Under the pieces are notes generated by a model, which worked only from the letters and a program-made list of their open reading frames with translations, searched no databases and was not told where the DNA came from. Shown here piece after piece: positions 33,996 through 46,844 of a stretch of DNA of 64,000 bases (positions are counted from its first letter, which is position 1; each line of letters begins with the position of its first letter). The DNA is taken from assembly GCA_949361645.1 (NCBI GenBank), contig OX442435.1, forward strand, positions 474,502 through 538,501. The letters are read 5' to 3'. The stretch comes from Spongilla lacustris (lineage: Eukaryota > Porifera > Demospongiae > Spongillida > Spongillidae). The position numbers were made by a program, and so were the translations under genes.

Positions 33996-36900
33996 TAGTA
34001 GCAAGTGAAAAGAATTAGAGCTTGAGTTAATGTAACTTAATTAGATCTGAAAAGCAATACAAAGTTTTCTCTCACCGGTGCTTTTTACTCAAACTATTGT
34101 ACTTATCTCTAAATACCGCAACTGCATTTTCTTCTTGCTTATAATCTTTCCACTGCTTTCAAGCCACAGGAGCTGAAACGTATTCCATAAATTTCATCTT
34201 TACACTGCTTTACTGCCCACAGTAGCTGAAAAGTATTTCAGTCATCGAATATCGACTTTCTTTGTATCACTAGGCGTGCATAGTTATGTGGGGAAAAACA
34301 TTGCACTGTGATTCTGATGTAATCACTATGGAATCTATTATTTATTGGAAATCTGAAATTTTTCTTTTTGTTAACTCATATTTGATGGAGTTCTAGACAA
34401 TGGCAAGTGTTACTATTGCAAAGGTTCAGTTGTCCAACTGGAGTGTAGGGTGGGTTAGCCAATTTGCCTTTTGCACAGTGCCAACCTTTAAGAACATATA
34501 TTAGTTTTAGCATATGCACGTCATGTAGTAACCAGACCCTGACTTGAGGTTATGACACAATCATAAAAAATGCTTGCTACTGTAGCTGTAAATTTATCTA
34601 CTACATGGATTGATTTAATCATATCATGTACACAATCATTGTATATTCTAACATGCACTGTAGTTGATATGTTATGACAAAGCACAGAAATTATGTGTAC
34701 AAGTAAATAGTGTACAGGAATCAAGGTGATGAGTTGGTCACTTCCCCCATGCGCAGAAGTTAGATATTCTACCTAGGTCTGTTATGAATGCAGCACATCA
34801 ATAGTCATGCTGCACTTACTGGAATGATAATTAGCAATTAGATATATATGTGTGGCAGTACATTTATGTAACTTTCTAATAATATTTGTGTTCAGCTATA
34901 TGTAGAATATACTAATTTTGTACTGGTGCATTACTTATATATTTTGTGATCAATTACATGTTGAGTACTTGCTTAATACCAAATACGCCTGTATGTATTT
35001 TTAGTGCAATTAATTTTGTGGATCAATAAGGGTTTATTGAAAACTTAAAATGTGGCTTGCATTGAAAATGTCTTTACAAGAAAGAGCATCGTGTATACCA
35101 CTAATTTCTAGAACTATTCCAAATGTAGTAAGTATGTTATTGTGACACAATATTTTGCAAATGAAAACACAAGATGTACTAGTTTGACATGCTAACTTTG
35201 CTCTCTTACCACTATAGTAGTTATGGTATGACCACACGTACTGTTTAGTTGCTATGTACTCATATGCCTTGTATGAGTTCTGCATAAGTAAAAAGTAGAT
35301 ATGTAAAGTGTAAAATCATAGTCTCAAATTCACTACTCGAGCTTTTCATACAACATATCAATTATACGAAGTTGAAAAGTCTAAGTTTATTGCATGAAGC
35401 ATTGTATGTGTAAAATGTCGATTTTTAAAGTTAAACATGTGGAGCTTGAACTAAAAAAAAATCTTCTGTTCCTACTAAAACGTTTGATGTAGAGTGGGAA
35501 CTAAAAGCATAACAGTGTTTAGCTTTTGCTGTAGCATTTTGTGTGTCATAAGTGTATTTTTTACCAAACCAAGCTTTTGGTGCCACTTTAAGTATCATGT
35601 ATGTCATTATATGACTAGGCATTACAGTGAGGTTTGTATAATAAATCAGTGCTGAGTAAATACTTAACGTAAATCTCTTACATTGCATGTTATTTGACGT
35701 TTGTTACAATATTATGTATTTTAAATCACACAAAGATTTCTATATCACACTATCAAGAATGATAGGTGTGTAAAATTCCAACTCAGTGTAGAAGTAGGAA
35801 GATTATTAAATAATTAGAAAATGGTTTGAATGCAGTATTGACTCATTGTGTGCATAAAAATGAACTCTAGTGCAGCATGTATTCAATTTTGTTAATAAAT
35901 CAATGTTTGCCTATCATATTGTGTTTTGTATATCAATATCACATGCAGCATTGCATGCATGGTGTCTGGCAACTGGAAAAACAAATCAATTATGTACTGG
36001 TAGTTGAACAACCGTTAAAGCACAGAATTTACTATAACATGTAAACAGCAGTAAGATAAATAAATTTATGTATGTATTATTATAATCAAGAATGCATGCA
36101 CAAACACTAGTGCATACAAACAATACATTTTCCACCTGCTGAGCTGGACAGATCAATGGCAGAGTCAAGTGGGGAGCATGCACTACAGAACAACTAATGT
36201 AACTTAAAACACATACGGCTTGCATCGGATCTAATTACTTAGTGCACTGTTTAAATTTGTGAGAGATCCATCACAACATTTATTGCAGTGAGATTTCGTC
36301 ACTACATTTTTGTGAAGTGTCAACTTAGTATTAAGTGGGCACAACAATTGTGTATCCCTGTTTTTAGCATTTATTACAACCATTATTATGTAATGAAGTA
36401 TTTTTGAGAGTGTTGACATTTGTTTCTCTAAGTATAAAGCTCAATTACATTGAGACAAGGAAGAAATTGGGTAGTATTCCAAATATAACAAGTGATTTAT
36501 GCCATTATAATTTATAATAATTACGTACCTACATTATGTCAAGTAGTGCCTAATACCCATCCTATATCTATTTTCCGCATATGGATCATAACAATATAAA
36601 TAAATTGTATTACTGCTACAATTGAGACTATACTGATCTTAGAGAGCTTATTTAATTCCATCCTGCAAACCATCATGAGTATTGTCTTAGGTAGTTTGGC
36701 TGTCCTATGATAGGGAAAAGTGGGATTGACTCCTTTTATAATAATCATAAGTGCATTGCATTTCAAGATTATTGTGTAAGTGAGCTACAATGTATTATCA
36801 TTATAATCCAAATAATTGAATTTAACACGCCAAGCATATTTCTAAATCTAAAAACGATTTGAACCATAGCATGTGCAGTGTTCACTCAACAAAACGATCT

Positions 36901-38290
36901 CATGTCAACTTAATACGAGTAAAAGCACGAAGCTTTCAATGAAGCACATGTAGTTTCTGTTACAAAATGGTAATAAACGTGCAATCACCTTCAGGTTCCA
37001 TGTAAATCCATAGTAAAAAGACTGAAAGTTCAAAGTATAGCTGCGATCAACTCAATACAAATGCAACATGTATTTTAAGATTCCCTTTGACCTTTTCATA
37101 TGCATATAGATCTTATGATATACTGATGAAAACTTTCAATTCAGAAATGATGTCTCACTAAGGCTTGCATATTACATTTATCGTCATATATTTTCATCAT
37201 TCAATCATTGCAACTATAAAATCATATAAAATCTGCATTCAAAAATTAACATAATAAACCTGCACATCACGGGCAACTGATTCAAATGTCAGCTTTCAAG
37301 TCATGGTAAGGACTTGTGAGAGGTAAGTAAGTACATGTATGGCATGTACTGACAGCACATCCCTCTCATGCAGCATATTACATTTATGGTCATATATTTT
37401 CATCATTTTCATTATTCAATCATTGCAACTATGGTCATATATTTTCATCATTAAATCATTGCAACTATAAAATCATATAAAATCTGCATTCAAAAATGTA
37501 TCTAGCATATCACTGGCAACTGATTCAAATGTCAGCTTTCAAGTCATGGTAAGGACTTGTGAGAGGTAATTAAGTACATTTACTGACAGTGTGACATACA
37601 TTCCTCTCATGCAGCAGGTGGCATGCTACAAAATCGTAATCAACAGGTCAGCACTTGTCTCAAGTAAGACTTTTTAATCACATCATCTTTACATCTGCTT
37701 ATGCAATAACGCCAATAAGTACATGGGGGACATTGGTTTGGATACATGCCACTGGTATGGCTACTCTATTATCTATGCTATGATACAATTACCATTTTTG
37801 ATACAAATGCAGGGTGTGTACGGTAAAGAGCTCCTTCCCCACATGTATACATATATAGCGCTCGTAAATACTAACCATTAAAAAGACTATTAGTCAGTCA
37901 CGCGATTAGTTAGGTTGCAATTGGCGGCTTGAACAATAGCGCTAAAGAAGCAAAGTAGCAATAAAATGCGAGTACGAGAGATAAGCTCATAAGTAGGACT
38001 TAGCTAAGCGCACGTGTATCGTACTAGTACGTCCATGGGTCGCCGTGATGGGATAGGCGTACACATGTACATGTGGATACGCTAGCGGGAAGGGCAGGCT
38101 GTATGGCTTGGTGTATGTGGGCCGTACTGACTAGCGCGTTGTGTTCGTTAGGCGTTATGTGGTTCATCCAATTCACATGGTAGCCAAATATAATACAAAT
38201 ATAAGAATTCGATACTAACTATATTCATAAGTGTTGTCTCGCCGTTCATGCATTGGCTATGAATGATGACGCGATGGTAAATCAGAGATA
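33996..38290. other. AT-rich region without recognisable gene
   Basis: About 4.3 kb of mostly single-copy AT-rich DNA with frequent stops in all frames. The only internal structure found is a direct duplication of about 200 bp: 37166-37340 and 37370-37580 share ATTACATTTATNGTCATATA...CAAATGTCAGCTTTCAAGTC...GGACTTGTGAGAGGTAA. Confidence 0.6.
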
Positions 38291-38479
38291 ATAGGTGACG
38301 CGGAATGAAGGCCTTTTTAAACAAAGCACAAGACATTTTACAAGGTCAAGGGGCATATCATCATGCATTAGGCATGGACCTCTGTGCACCTGTAAGATAT
38401 CGTTCTCCTCCGATCCCTTCTCATCCTCAGCCACAACTCCAAAGGGAGGCTGAAGCCACTTCATTCACTCCCCATAGAA

Positions 38480-38815
38480 TTCTCTCGACAACTACTGCTG
38501 CTGGGAGGGACAATCACGGAAGCGTGCAGAATATGAGTATGTGCAAGGCTTTATGCTGACGTGGTATGTGTGTGTTGTTGTGCCATCTCTTACAATGTGC
38601 TTACCTCTTCTCACGGATTAGCTGCTGAAAGAGGGCTCAGAGATGGGGGAGCACAGTGCTGGAAGGTCAGAAGGAAAGTTCAAGACCATCGTGTTGAGGG
38701 CGTGGCCAGCGAGGAAGACTTAGGAGCAAGGCATAGGAGGATCAAGAGTGCAAATTCCTTTCAAAGGTGGAGGATTGTCATTCTGGAGGACAGCGGTACG
38801 TTTTGTAAGTAGCAG
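38480..38815 (+). other. Duplicated exon-like block, copy A
   Basis: It shares with 39360-39670: CTGCTGGGAGG, CAATCACGGA, GCTGACGTGGT, CTCTTACAATGTGCTTACCT, CACGGATTAGCTGCTGA, then GGGAGCACAGTGCTGGAAGG to GGACAGCGGTACG. The last part is open (AAERGLRDGGAQCWKVRRKV) and ends at a donor-like GCG|GTACGT in both copies. No family is recognised; it may be duplicated exons of an unknown gene. Confidence 0.4.
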
Positions 38816-39359
38816 TTTATAATACTTTGTGGGTACTGACTTACGACATTATTTAATAGATTATCCTTAATTCATCTTTTAAGGTGAAATGTATAGAAAT
38901 TGTGTACTACAAATATCATTTGACTCAAATTTCAATTACTGTACGGTCAGCATAGCTTCTGCCTCTGCATATTATAATGTCACTACTCTGTGTGTTTTAT
39001 GTGTGCACATCTTTGTACACATCTTTTCAGTTATGTTATAATTAAAACATTGAAGCCTTATTATACATGTATGATATTTTAAATAAAACTCAACCTCACT
39101 GTGGTGAGGTCCTGTGCTAGAGCTCTGCTGTGAAGAGCTGGACCTTCATTGGTCATCACTGGTTGACAGCATTTTACTTCTTTTGTTGTTTCTTGCGTGT
39201 TTTCATGTCACAATACATGTATGTAACACAATTATATATTATTATTATTATTAAAAGGACCGGATACACAGGGTTACACTATATAAATAACATGCTACTT
39301 GTGGTGCCCAAAATTAATACTTGTGTTGTGTGCACTTCTACTTACCTATGTGCAACTCA

Positions 39360-39675
39360 AGTGTCAGCTGCTGGGAGGGGCAATCACGGAGTCCTGCAGA
39401 TCTAACTATAGCTGTGTGTGCTATGTTGTGGTGAGCTATGCTGACGTGGTGTGTGTGTGTGTTGTTGTGCCATCTCTTACAATGTGCTTACCTCTTCTCA
39501 CGGATTAGCTGCTGAGAGAGGGCTCAGAGATGGGGGAGCACAGTGCTGGAAGGTCAGAAGGAAAGTTCAAGACCATTGTGTTGAGGGCGTGGCCAGTGAG
39601 GAAGACTTAGGAGCGAGGCATAGGAGGACCAAGGTTGAGGATTGTCATTCTGGAGGACAGCGGTACGTTTTATAC
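39360..39675 (+). other. Duplicated exon-like block, copy B
   Basis: Same as copy A except for a deletion of about 20 bp near 39628 (copy A has an extra GTGCAAATTCCTTTCAAAGG region). The difference shifts the frame, so at most one copy can be functional in that frame. A third fragment (TATGTGCAACTAAAGTGTCAGCT) lies at about 40013. Confidence 0.4.
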
Positions 39676-40354
39676 ACTTGTATCGTTTTCTAATACTTAA
39701 GACGACCATATAGGCTGTTCAGCATTTGTTATGTGTTGGTTTTAACAGTCAGTTGTGAGGCCAACTGTGACAAAGCCTCACTTTACTCTGTGCGCCAATA
39801 ACCATACGACTCCACCACCTTGCATTATAATTTATAATAAATAAGACTCAGCCTAACTTTGGTGAAGTCCTGTGCAAGAGCTCTGCTGTCAAGAGCTGGA
39901 CCTTCATTGGTCATCAGCATTATACTTCTATTGTTGTTCCTTGTGTATTTTCATATCGCAATATGTATAATTCATAATAATCACTACCCTGTTGTGTGCT
40001 CTTCTCCTTAGCTATGTGCAACTAAAGTGTCAGCTCTAGTAATGTTCAAAGTTACCAGCCAACCCATTTCCATGCATGTTGCTTTTGAATGTTAGTGAAT
40101 CATTCTGAATATAAACATACACATACAAAGAATGTCTGAATCTTAAGATGTAATGTTGACAGTTTAGTGTTTCTTCTCTTGATTTGAATCATTTCAAAGC
40201 AAAGCAGTCAACAGTAAATTATTTTCCGTTAGGTACTGCAGGCAACATGTTGCAACGGGCCTGAATGGATTACAAAAGGAAACAAGTAAACTATTTTGTA
40301 TTCATGCCTGATCTACAAAAGGTAAGTGAATGAGCAGCTGTTTTGTGTGTCTTG

Positions 40355-41090
40355 TTGCTCGATCCATGTAGAGGTAAAAGCCTTGAATTGGATTTAGCAT
40401 CTGCATGTTCATGTATTTATAGCCTGATTCAATGAGAGGGAAATGCCTTGATTTGATCAGGATATGTTTGTCTGCAGGCATGATTTGTGTAGAGGTAAAT
40501 GCCTTGAAGCGAATCATTGCATTGCATGTGTGTTGCATCTTGATTCAATGAGAGGGAAATGCCTTGATTTGATCAGGATATGTTTGTCTGCAGGCATGAT
40601 TTGTGTGAGGGAAATGCCTTGAAGCGAATCATTGCATTGCATGTGTGTTGCATCTTGATTCAATGAGAGGGAAATGCCTTGATTTGATCAGGATATGTTT
40701 GTCTGCAGGCATGATTTGTGTAGAGGGAAATGCCTTGAAGCGAATCATTGCATTGCATGTGCGTTGCATCTTGATTCAATGAGAGGGAAATGCCTTGATT
40801 TGATCAGGATATGTTTGTCTGCAGGCATGATTTGTGTAGAGGGAAATGCCTTGAAGCGAATCATTGCATTGCATGTGCGTTGCATCTTGATTCAATGAGA
40901 GGGAAATGCCTTGATTTGATCAGGATATGTTTGTCTGCAGGCATGATTTGTGTAGAGGGAAATGCCTTGAAGCGAATCATTGCATTGCATGTGTGTTACG
41001 TCTGATTCAATGAGAGGGAAATGCCTTGATTTGATCAGCTTTTGTGTTTCTTTACATATCCATGTAGAGGTAAACGCCTTGAAATGGTTA
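40355..41090. repeat. 116-bp tandem repeat, about 6 copies
   Basis: The unit reads TTGATTCAATGAGAGGGAAA...TGATCAGGATATGTTTGTCT...GAAGCGAATCATTGCATTGC. Two central copies (40695 and 40811) are identical over long stretches. The inner motif GAGG(G/T)AAATGCCTTGA occurs twice per unit, showing an older 58-bp repeat. Confidence 0.93.
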
Positions 41091-41131
41091 TGGCATTTGT
41101 GTATGTATTTGTTTATTGTCTTTGTGGTTAC

Positions 41132-41392
41132 CATAAATCATATTCATTTAGGTGGTAGGACTATGATAACCTTTTTGCAGTTATCCTAAAGGCTGGCGGG
41201 GCGACTTCTAGTCAATTTGTCCCATGCAACTCAAATGAATATGGACAAATGTTCCGCAAACCATCAGTAAACTAAACAATTATGGAACTTTTACCCATAT
41301 TCATTTGAGTTGCATGGGACAAATCGACAAGAAGTCATCCCGTGTATGCCGGCCTTTACTCCTACCACCTGAATGAATATGATTTATGTTAA
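41132..41392. mobile_element. Palindromic MITE, about 260 bp
   Basis: The left arm reads CATAAATCATATTCATTTAG...GGACAAA and the right arm is the reverse complement (GTTGCATGGGACAAATCGAC...CTGAATGAATATGATTTATG). The left arm has an extra segment of about 27 bp (TATGATAACCTTTTTGCAG). The loop is about 50 bp. Confidence 0.85.
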
Positions 41393-42094
41393 ACTTGCCT
41401 TGGTGTAACCTGTTTTGTGTTGTTGCCTCCAAGTGTAGGTTAATAGTATGAAGTGGAATGGGCAGACTGGAAAAGCACAGACATCACATGGAGCGCACTA
41501 ATCAGTGTGATTACTTGTGTGTAAAGACAGGTGTGCATGACCTTGTGTGTATGGTGATTGTGTCATATTTAAAATACTCCCTTTACAGGTGGTGATCAAA
41601 CAGAGGATGGCTTACTTTTGCTTTCTCCCGAAACAATCTCTGTGTGCTATTGTACCATCTCAGTGGAGTGATCCCCCAGGAATTGGACAATGGAAGTACT
41701 TAGATACATATTCTGTACATTACTACCCTGTAATTGTCTACATTTAGAAAGAGCTGTCTGAATGCTTATTGATGCTTGGCTTGCTGTGGGGGAAGAACAG
41801 GAGGGCAGAAGGAGCAGCATCACCTTGGAAGGCCACTAATGACTACATGTATGTTGCTGATCCTTGCAGATAGTATTTGTGAGTGGCTCATGAAAACGAC
41901 CCACGAACAACAGCATTAGCAGTTGCAGGCAGGTACACTTACAATGTATGTACATGCACACACATTACATATGCTGTACACATACTTGTACACACATGGT
42001 TTACGTAATGTGTACACACTTGCAAGGACACTTAATTAGATGTAAGTACCTCACTCCCGCAGAATTACATGCATTGACTTCTGTCTGAACAGGG
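41393..42094. other. No firm gene
   Basis: Contains a possible exon after CTTTACAG (41590-41748), open to a TAG (VVIKQRMAYFCFLPKQSLCA...), with no recognised family. TG/CA-rich sequence follows (41940-42010). Confidence 0.3.
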
Positions 42095-42662
42095 ACATAG
42101 CCACCCACCTCACACTGGACATGACAGCTAGCTGGACCTACGGGCTCTGATGACCTGCGGCACAATCACAAGCTAGGCCTCACCCCTAAGGAGGTGAACA
42201 TGAAGCTCTAGGTGCTGAAAGCTCTGGGCATCAACCTGAGGATAGAGGACCTGTTTGATGAGAAGGCTCTGCTGCATGCCAAATACCAGAACCTCCTGAG
42301 GGGAGGAGTCAAGGATGTGTATTTTCTTGGATGCCATGGGAACAGGTTAGCTGAAGGGAGGGTGTGAATGACAGGGAACATAAGGAGCCTGTGATTAATA
42401 CTGTAATGTTCACTAGGGTCATTAATAATATGGTCAGATACTCATCTACATGTTAACATACATGCATCTAGTTGCATGATCACATGATCACATACAAAAG
42501 GGAAGGATATGGTCATGTGATGGTTTCCATGGCTTCCTTAATCAGGTGGATCACATGATCACAGTGAGGGGGACCACTTCTCTTAGCAAGACTTGGCCAG
42601 CCTGCAAAACGCCAAGGAAGTTATCCTGAGGAGGAGGGTCAGACACCATTGGCATTCCAGGT
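42095..42662 (+). pseudogene. Duplicated gene fragment, copy A
   Basis: Its sequence matches 46850-47490. Frames seen are HNHKLGLTPKEVNMKL, a stop, then VLKALGINLRIEDLFDEKAL and LHAKY, with a donor-like CAG|GTTAGC. After an intron-like stretch comes a second exon-like block ending CATTCCAG|GTATGT. The TAG after MKL occurs in both copies, so the stop predates the duplication or the frame is not used. Family not recognised. Confidence 0.45.
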
Positions 42663-42862
42663 ATGTGTGGTACCTATGTGTACATGTGGTAGCCATGCAC
42701 TGTACATTCACTAGCTGGCTTATGTTACATTGTCTGACTTATGATAGATTGGGCATCATCAAACTGGCTAAGGTTACATTGTTAGGGTACATTGTAATCA
42801 GAATGGCTAAAGGTATATTGTCATCAAACTGGTTTAGGGTACGTCTACAGTGAACGATGTGA

Positions 42863-43479
42863 CTTAGGGTACATGGTCATCAAGGTGACTAAGGGTACAT
42901 GTGGTGTGGGGCTGTAGAGAGGGAGGACTAGGTGCAGAGCCTTTACAGATACAATGTATTGATAAGGTTGTGTACCTGTTAAGGGCTAAGGCTTGGTGCA
43001 ATGTGTAATATGACATCATAGTAATAACTGAATCTTTGTTTTCAGCCTTCAAAACGTTGCACGTTTGTATATTGCGGTGCACGTTGCTACATGTACATCG
43101 TGGGTGAGAAAAAGTTCTTTCTGCGTCCCTTGGATTCAACATTCCAAGTGATGTTTTCTTCATGACCCCTGGGTTCATTGCATTTGGGGGTGCCTAGAGA
43201 AATTAAACTGATTAGAAGACGAATCCACTTGTTTCTGGGTGTATGGTTCCACATACTAGCTCTACATTGCAACAGTGCTTGTGGTTCTATCCCATGCTGA
43301 TTTTGAAGCCCTTGCCTCTTGTCAATCTTAGACTTTGTTATGAATACATACCATGAGCCTGTCTTTGGATACAGCCATGTCCCTTGCAGTGAGGTAACAG
43401 TCCACATCGTGAGGGCACCGCCAAACAATCCAATGTAGTTGGCTGCTTTGAGTATAAGGCTGCTAAGGGGGTCGCTCAT
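42863..43479. other. Unrecognised region; 130-codon minus frame
   Basis: A minus-strand open frame (43087-43479) starts MSDPLSSLILKAANYIGLFG and has a hydrophobic stretch, but no splice context or family is recognised. I cannot support a gene. Confidence 0.2.
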
Positions 43480-43539
43480 GTGTGGTCCTGTGGTCTTTCC
43501 CCATTTGGCCTCGCAGCTGTGCTAACTCCGCTGAGGATT

Positions 43540-44430
43540 AGGCTTGAGCGTTCAATGCTAGGGACGAGCAGCTTGATGTTGATCCTGCTTCTACTACTAG
43601 TACTTGTACTAGTACCAGCGGTCATTACCTCTGGGGCCTCTGCCCCCTCCTTTACCACGGTTTTACAGCGTAGGGCCTGGCGGCCCGTATAGCTAGCTAC
43701 CCAACCTGTACCCTGTCCTCGGTCGACGTCAGTTGTCTGTTTGCTCTCGTACCAAGCCAAACCGTACTGCCCTCCCACTTCAATTGATCAGTTGTTTACT
43801 CTCGTACCCAGCCATCAGGTACTCTAATTGACGCTTCTCCTATACTGCCCTCCCACTTCAATTGACTTTCAATTGGTCGGTTGGGTGTTTACTCTCGTAC
43901 CCAGCCAAATGGTACTCTAATTGACGCTCCTCCTACTTCATCAGCTAGTGGTCGGCTGATCGGAATTCTACCAACCAGCCTCTTCGTACGGCAGTGCAAG
44001 CTTTACACTCTTCTCAAGGGTCGCGTACACTTCCATCTCTCCACTACGTACTCGTACGTTTGTTGGTAGCTGACACCCCAGACCCATTGTTTTGGACCGT
44101 TTCATCACGTACCGTCTCCTCCTGCAAGCCCATCCGCTTTGCTCTCCTTAGCTCCTATTTATAGGGATGTGCCTTCATCTCCCACCCTGTACACAGTTTG
44201 TATTGTGCCTTTCACTTCTCAAATGTACACTCTGAATACTTGAATGAATACCAGTTCACATGGTACACACGTAATCCTGTCCTAAACATCCCACACAGTC
44301 CTCTAACACTTAATAAAGTCTCGGTATCTTGAAGGCTCCTGGATCACTCTACCGGCCACATCTCATCACTGGGCCAGTCACTGCTACATTGTATCTGAGG
44401 TCCAGGGGAAACATGAATTGCTTCCAGAAC
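43540..44430 (-). mobile_element. LTR-like repeat, copy 1
   Basis: Member of a family also at 50625-52056, 54997-55780 and 59035-59465. Shared landmarks on plus, in order: GTTCAATGCTAGGGACGAGC, CGGCCCGTATAGCTAGCTAC, CTCTCGTACCCAGCCAAACG, GTCGCGTACACTTCC, CTCCTATTTATAGGGATGTG, TTAATAAAGTCTCGGTATCT, GGGCCAGTCACTGCTACA. On minus, CCCTATAAATAGGAG is a good TATA box. Orientation is taken as minus because the adjacent pol remnant is on minus. Exact LTR ends are unresolved, and the plus-strand AATAAA leaves the orientation open. Confidence 0.6.
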
Positions 44431-44799
44431 TTTAGCTGTTGGCAGTGTAGTCAATAGCTGCCACTTCACTAATCTCGGTCAACACTTCTTGTGGTTCTTT
44501 CCAGTACTGATTCTGTTGCCATTGCCGCTCTTGTCAATCATCGTGAGGGCCCAACGGCCTGTATAGCTAGCTACTCAACCTCTACCCTGTGTACAGACTT
44601 ATCATCAGAGTCATTTCCTGGTTGTGTGTTTTTCTCTTGTACCCAGCCTAACGGTACTCTCCCACCACTTCCAATTGACTTTCATTTGACTGCGCCCACC
44701 ACAGCTAAGGGATCGCTGATTTGTATGAACTCTTCTCAACAGCAACACATATTTTCAGATTGATATATCTTTAAAGATCAATCCATGCCATCCCCTTCT

Positions 44800-45530
44800 C
44801 CAATTCACTCTCCTGTGAATATTTCTGTTGTTTCATTGTGATCCACTGGTTGATGACAGGACGGTTTTATGTTAGACCAATCTGAGAACTGATCTAAGCA
44901 CCTCCCACTAGACCACCGTGTCTTCTTTGCTCACACATCTTGCACTAATACATGTACTGGTTCCCCCACTGTAATGGAGGCATCTCTCTTCCCCTACCAC
45001 AGCCCTGAGATTGAATCACTTGCTGCCTAGCTATTTTCTTCCCCCACATGTCATCTTGAATGCATGGCTTTAGCATCCGGTCACTTGCTACAATATCTAC
45101 CACCAGGTCCTTCTGGAGAACAGCCTCTGACTAGGAGTGGACCCCATGTCAATAGTTGGGGTGTTCCGCCATTCCAACAATGCCATGTATGGGTCTGCAC
45201 CCCTCTTACACAAACATTTGGCTATTTTCACTGGACTCTCGGCTCTCCCATTTGAGTGGCTGCTGTAAGGCCATGACATGGTGTGCTCCAATTCCCATTC
45301 TTTATCAAATGTCTGGAGCTCTTGAGATGAGAATTTAGGACCACCATCTGAGTGTACTGTAACAGGGACCCCGTGCGTGCCTCACTTTTCTAGCTTCCAC
45401 CACAGAGGCTGACGTTGTCTGCTGAAGATGGCAGATCTCAAGAAATAGTCCTTCCCTATCCAAAAAAAACAACCACATTCTCCCATGGCTTATTTGGAAT
45501 ACTATGGGAGCTCTTGCTGGTCTCATTACA
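44800..45530 (-). pseudogene. Ty3/gypsy-type integrase remnant
   Basis: Read on minus: RDYFLEICHLQQTTSASVVE-like sequence, a frameshift, CYSTLRWWS then DGPKFSSQELQTFDKEWELE, then HTMSWPYSSHSNGRAESPVK and PYMALLEWRNTP with TPSQRLFSRRT. These match the order of an integrase core: D(N)GPQFSS, then the SPYHPQSNG.AE block, then the GNP(S)P..L..GR.. tail. A decayed C-terminal RELPPL-type segment (about 44990-45060) follows toward lower coordinates, then the LTR-like repeat. Several frameshifts and stops; dead. Confidence 0.75.
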
Positions 45531-46844
45531 TGCGGGATCTTCCTTGGCTGGTTCTGTACAGGTTGTAGTGCTGCATCTTATTGGATGTCATACTCGCCAG
45601 GAAGACATCCCACACCACTGAAGACCTTTGCCTAACTCCCCAATGCACAAATGGCTTCTGTGCCACAAGTGATCAACTCCAACATCAGACTGGTGTCCAG
45701 AGATAACAGGGAACAATGATGGGTCCTGAGTACATGCACCTCAAAGCATAGATGGAGAAGCCTCCCAATCTTGCCTCTCACCCCCAGCTGACAGAACCTG
45801 CACAAATCTGTCCCTTTCCATGATGGCAATAAGTGATCCCAGCAGATGATGTCTTGTGTGGAGATGCAAGATGGGGACTGTTGTTGGGAGCTGGAGATGT
45901 TTAAAAAATGTAGGGACAGCCAGAAGTTGTAAAAAGGTCCATCTCAAATGATGTCACTATCTTCCAATCAAAGCACCATTATCAAGCAGTTTGGAATGAA
46001 AACACAGCAGATGGTTAAATCATGGGTGCACATTGTAGCATGAGTAAACTGAGGGAGCTGTTCTAAGACTTCACTTCTACTTGGCTCTGGAGATGAATGA
46101 GGGCACAAAGCTAGACCTCCTTACCAGCTACGTACGTGCACACTGGCTTAACCTGGCCACTCTGAAGCCTCTGGATGACCTCTTTGATCAAGATAGTTGG
46201 TGGAGGCATGGTTACTAGTTCACTGGTTTCTTCGTGGGACATGGAGGGTGAAAAAGACACTTCATGGTGAAGGTGATGTTCTGCTAAAGATTGTGTACAA
46301 TCTGATGCTCAGGGGAAGATCAAGAATGAGGCCCATTTACAGTGACAAGTCACTTTGAAGCTAAGAGGACAGTCTGCAAAGTTCAATCCTGTATCTCCTC
46401 CTGGGCTCATATTCTCCGAGGTAAGACATTTGGGAATACACACACCTGCACACCCACCTCTCACCTCTGCACACACACCTCAACTTTTTCTGCACAACCA
46501 CCTGTACACACGCAGCATAGATCACCATAGAATTCCCTTCTTCCTCTTTTCCTCCTCTCATCCCTTCCTTTTTTGTAGATACCTGTCTTTGGATAGGGAG
46601 ATGGAGGAGATGAACACAATATGAAGGTCAGGTTGAATGGCCATGCCCAGGAGGGAGGAGGATAAGAGGTCACATATATGGAGATGTTGAGGACTGCTGC
46701 TGCATGCCCTCGGCTTAGTTGTTGATTGGACCACTGCTGTTTGCAGAAGAGATGCCACACCTTTCTTCTCTAAGCCACACCCCTTTCCTCTAAGCCCCCT
46801 AACTGAATGGTCCAAACTGCTGTTCAAGTGCATCAAGCCACTAG
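45531..46844. other. Retroelement and duplicated remnants
   Basis: The part up to about 45960 probably continues the antisense pol remnant, but is too decayed to align by eye. 46160-46335 is a copy of 57325-57510 (GATAGTTGGTGGAGGCATGG, TTCACTGGTTTCTTNGTGGG). CA-rich and pyrimidine tracts lie at 46435-46580. Confidence 0.45.

Noticed and set aside
40695..41005. Open frame FVCRHDLCRGKCLEANHCIA with Cys repeats
   Set aside because: It follows the 116-bp tandem repeat, and 116 is not a multiple of three, so the frame changes with each unit.
43087..43479. 130-codon minus frame as a real gene
   Set aside because: No recognisable domain, no splice context, and it borders repeat remnants; kept only as an unrecognised region.
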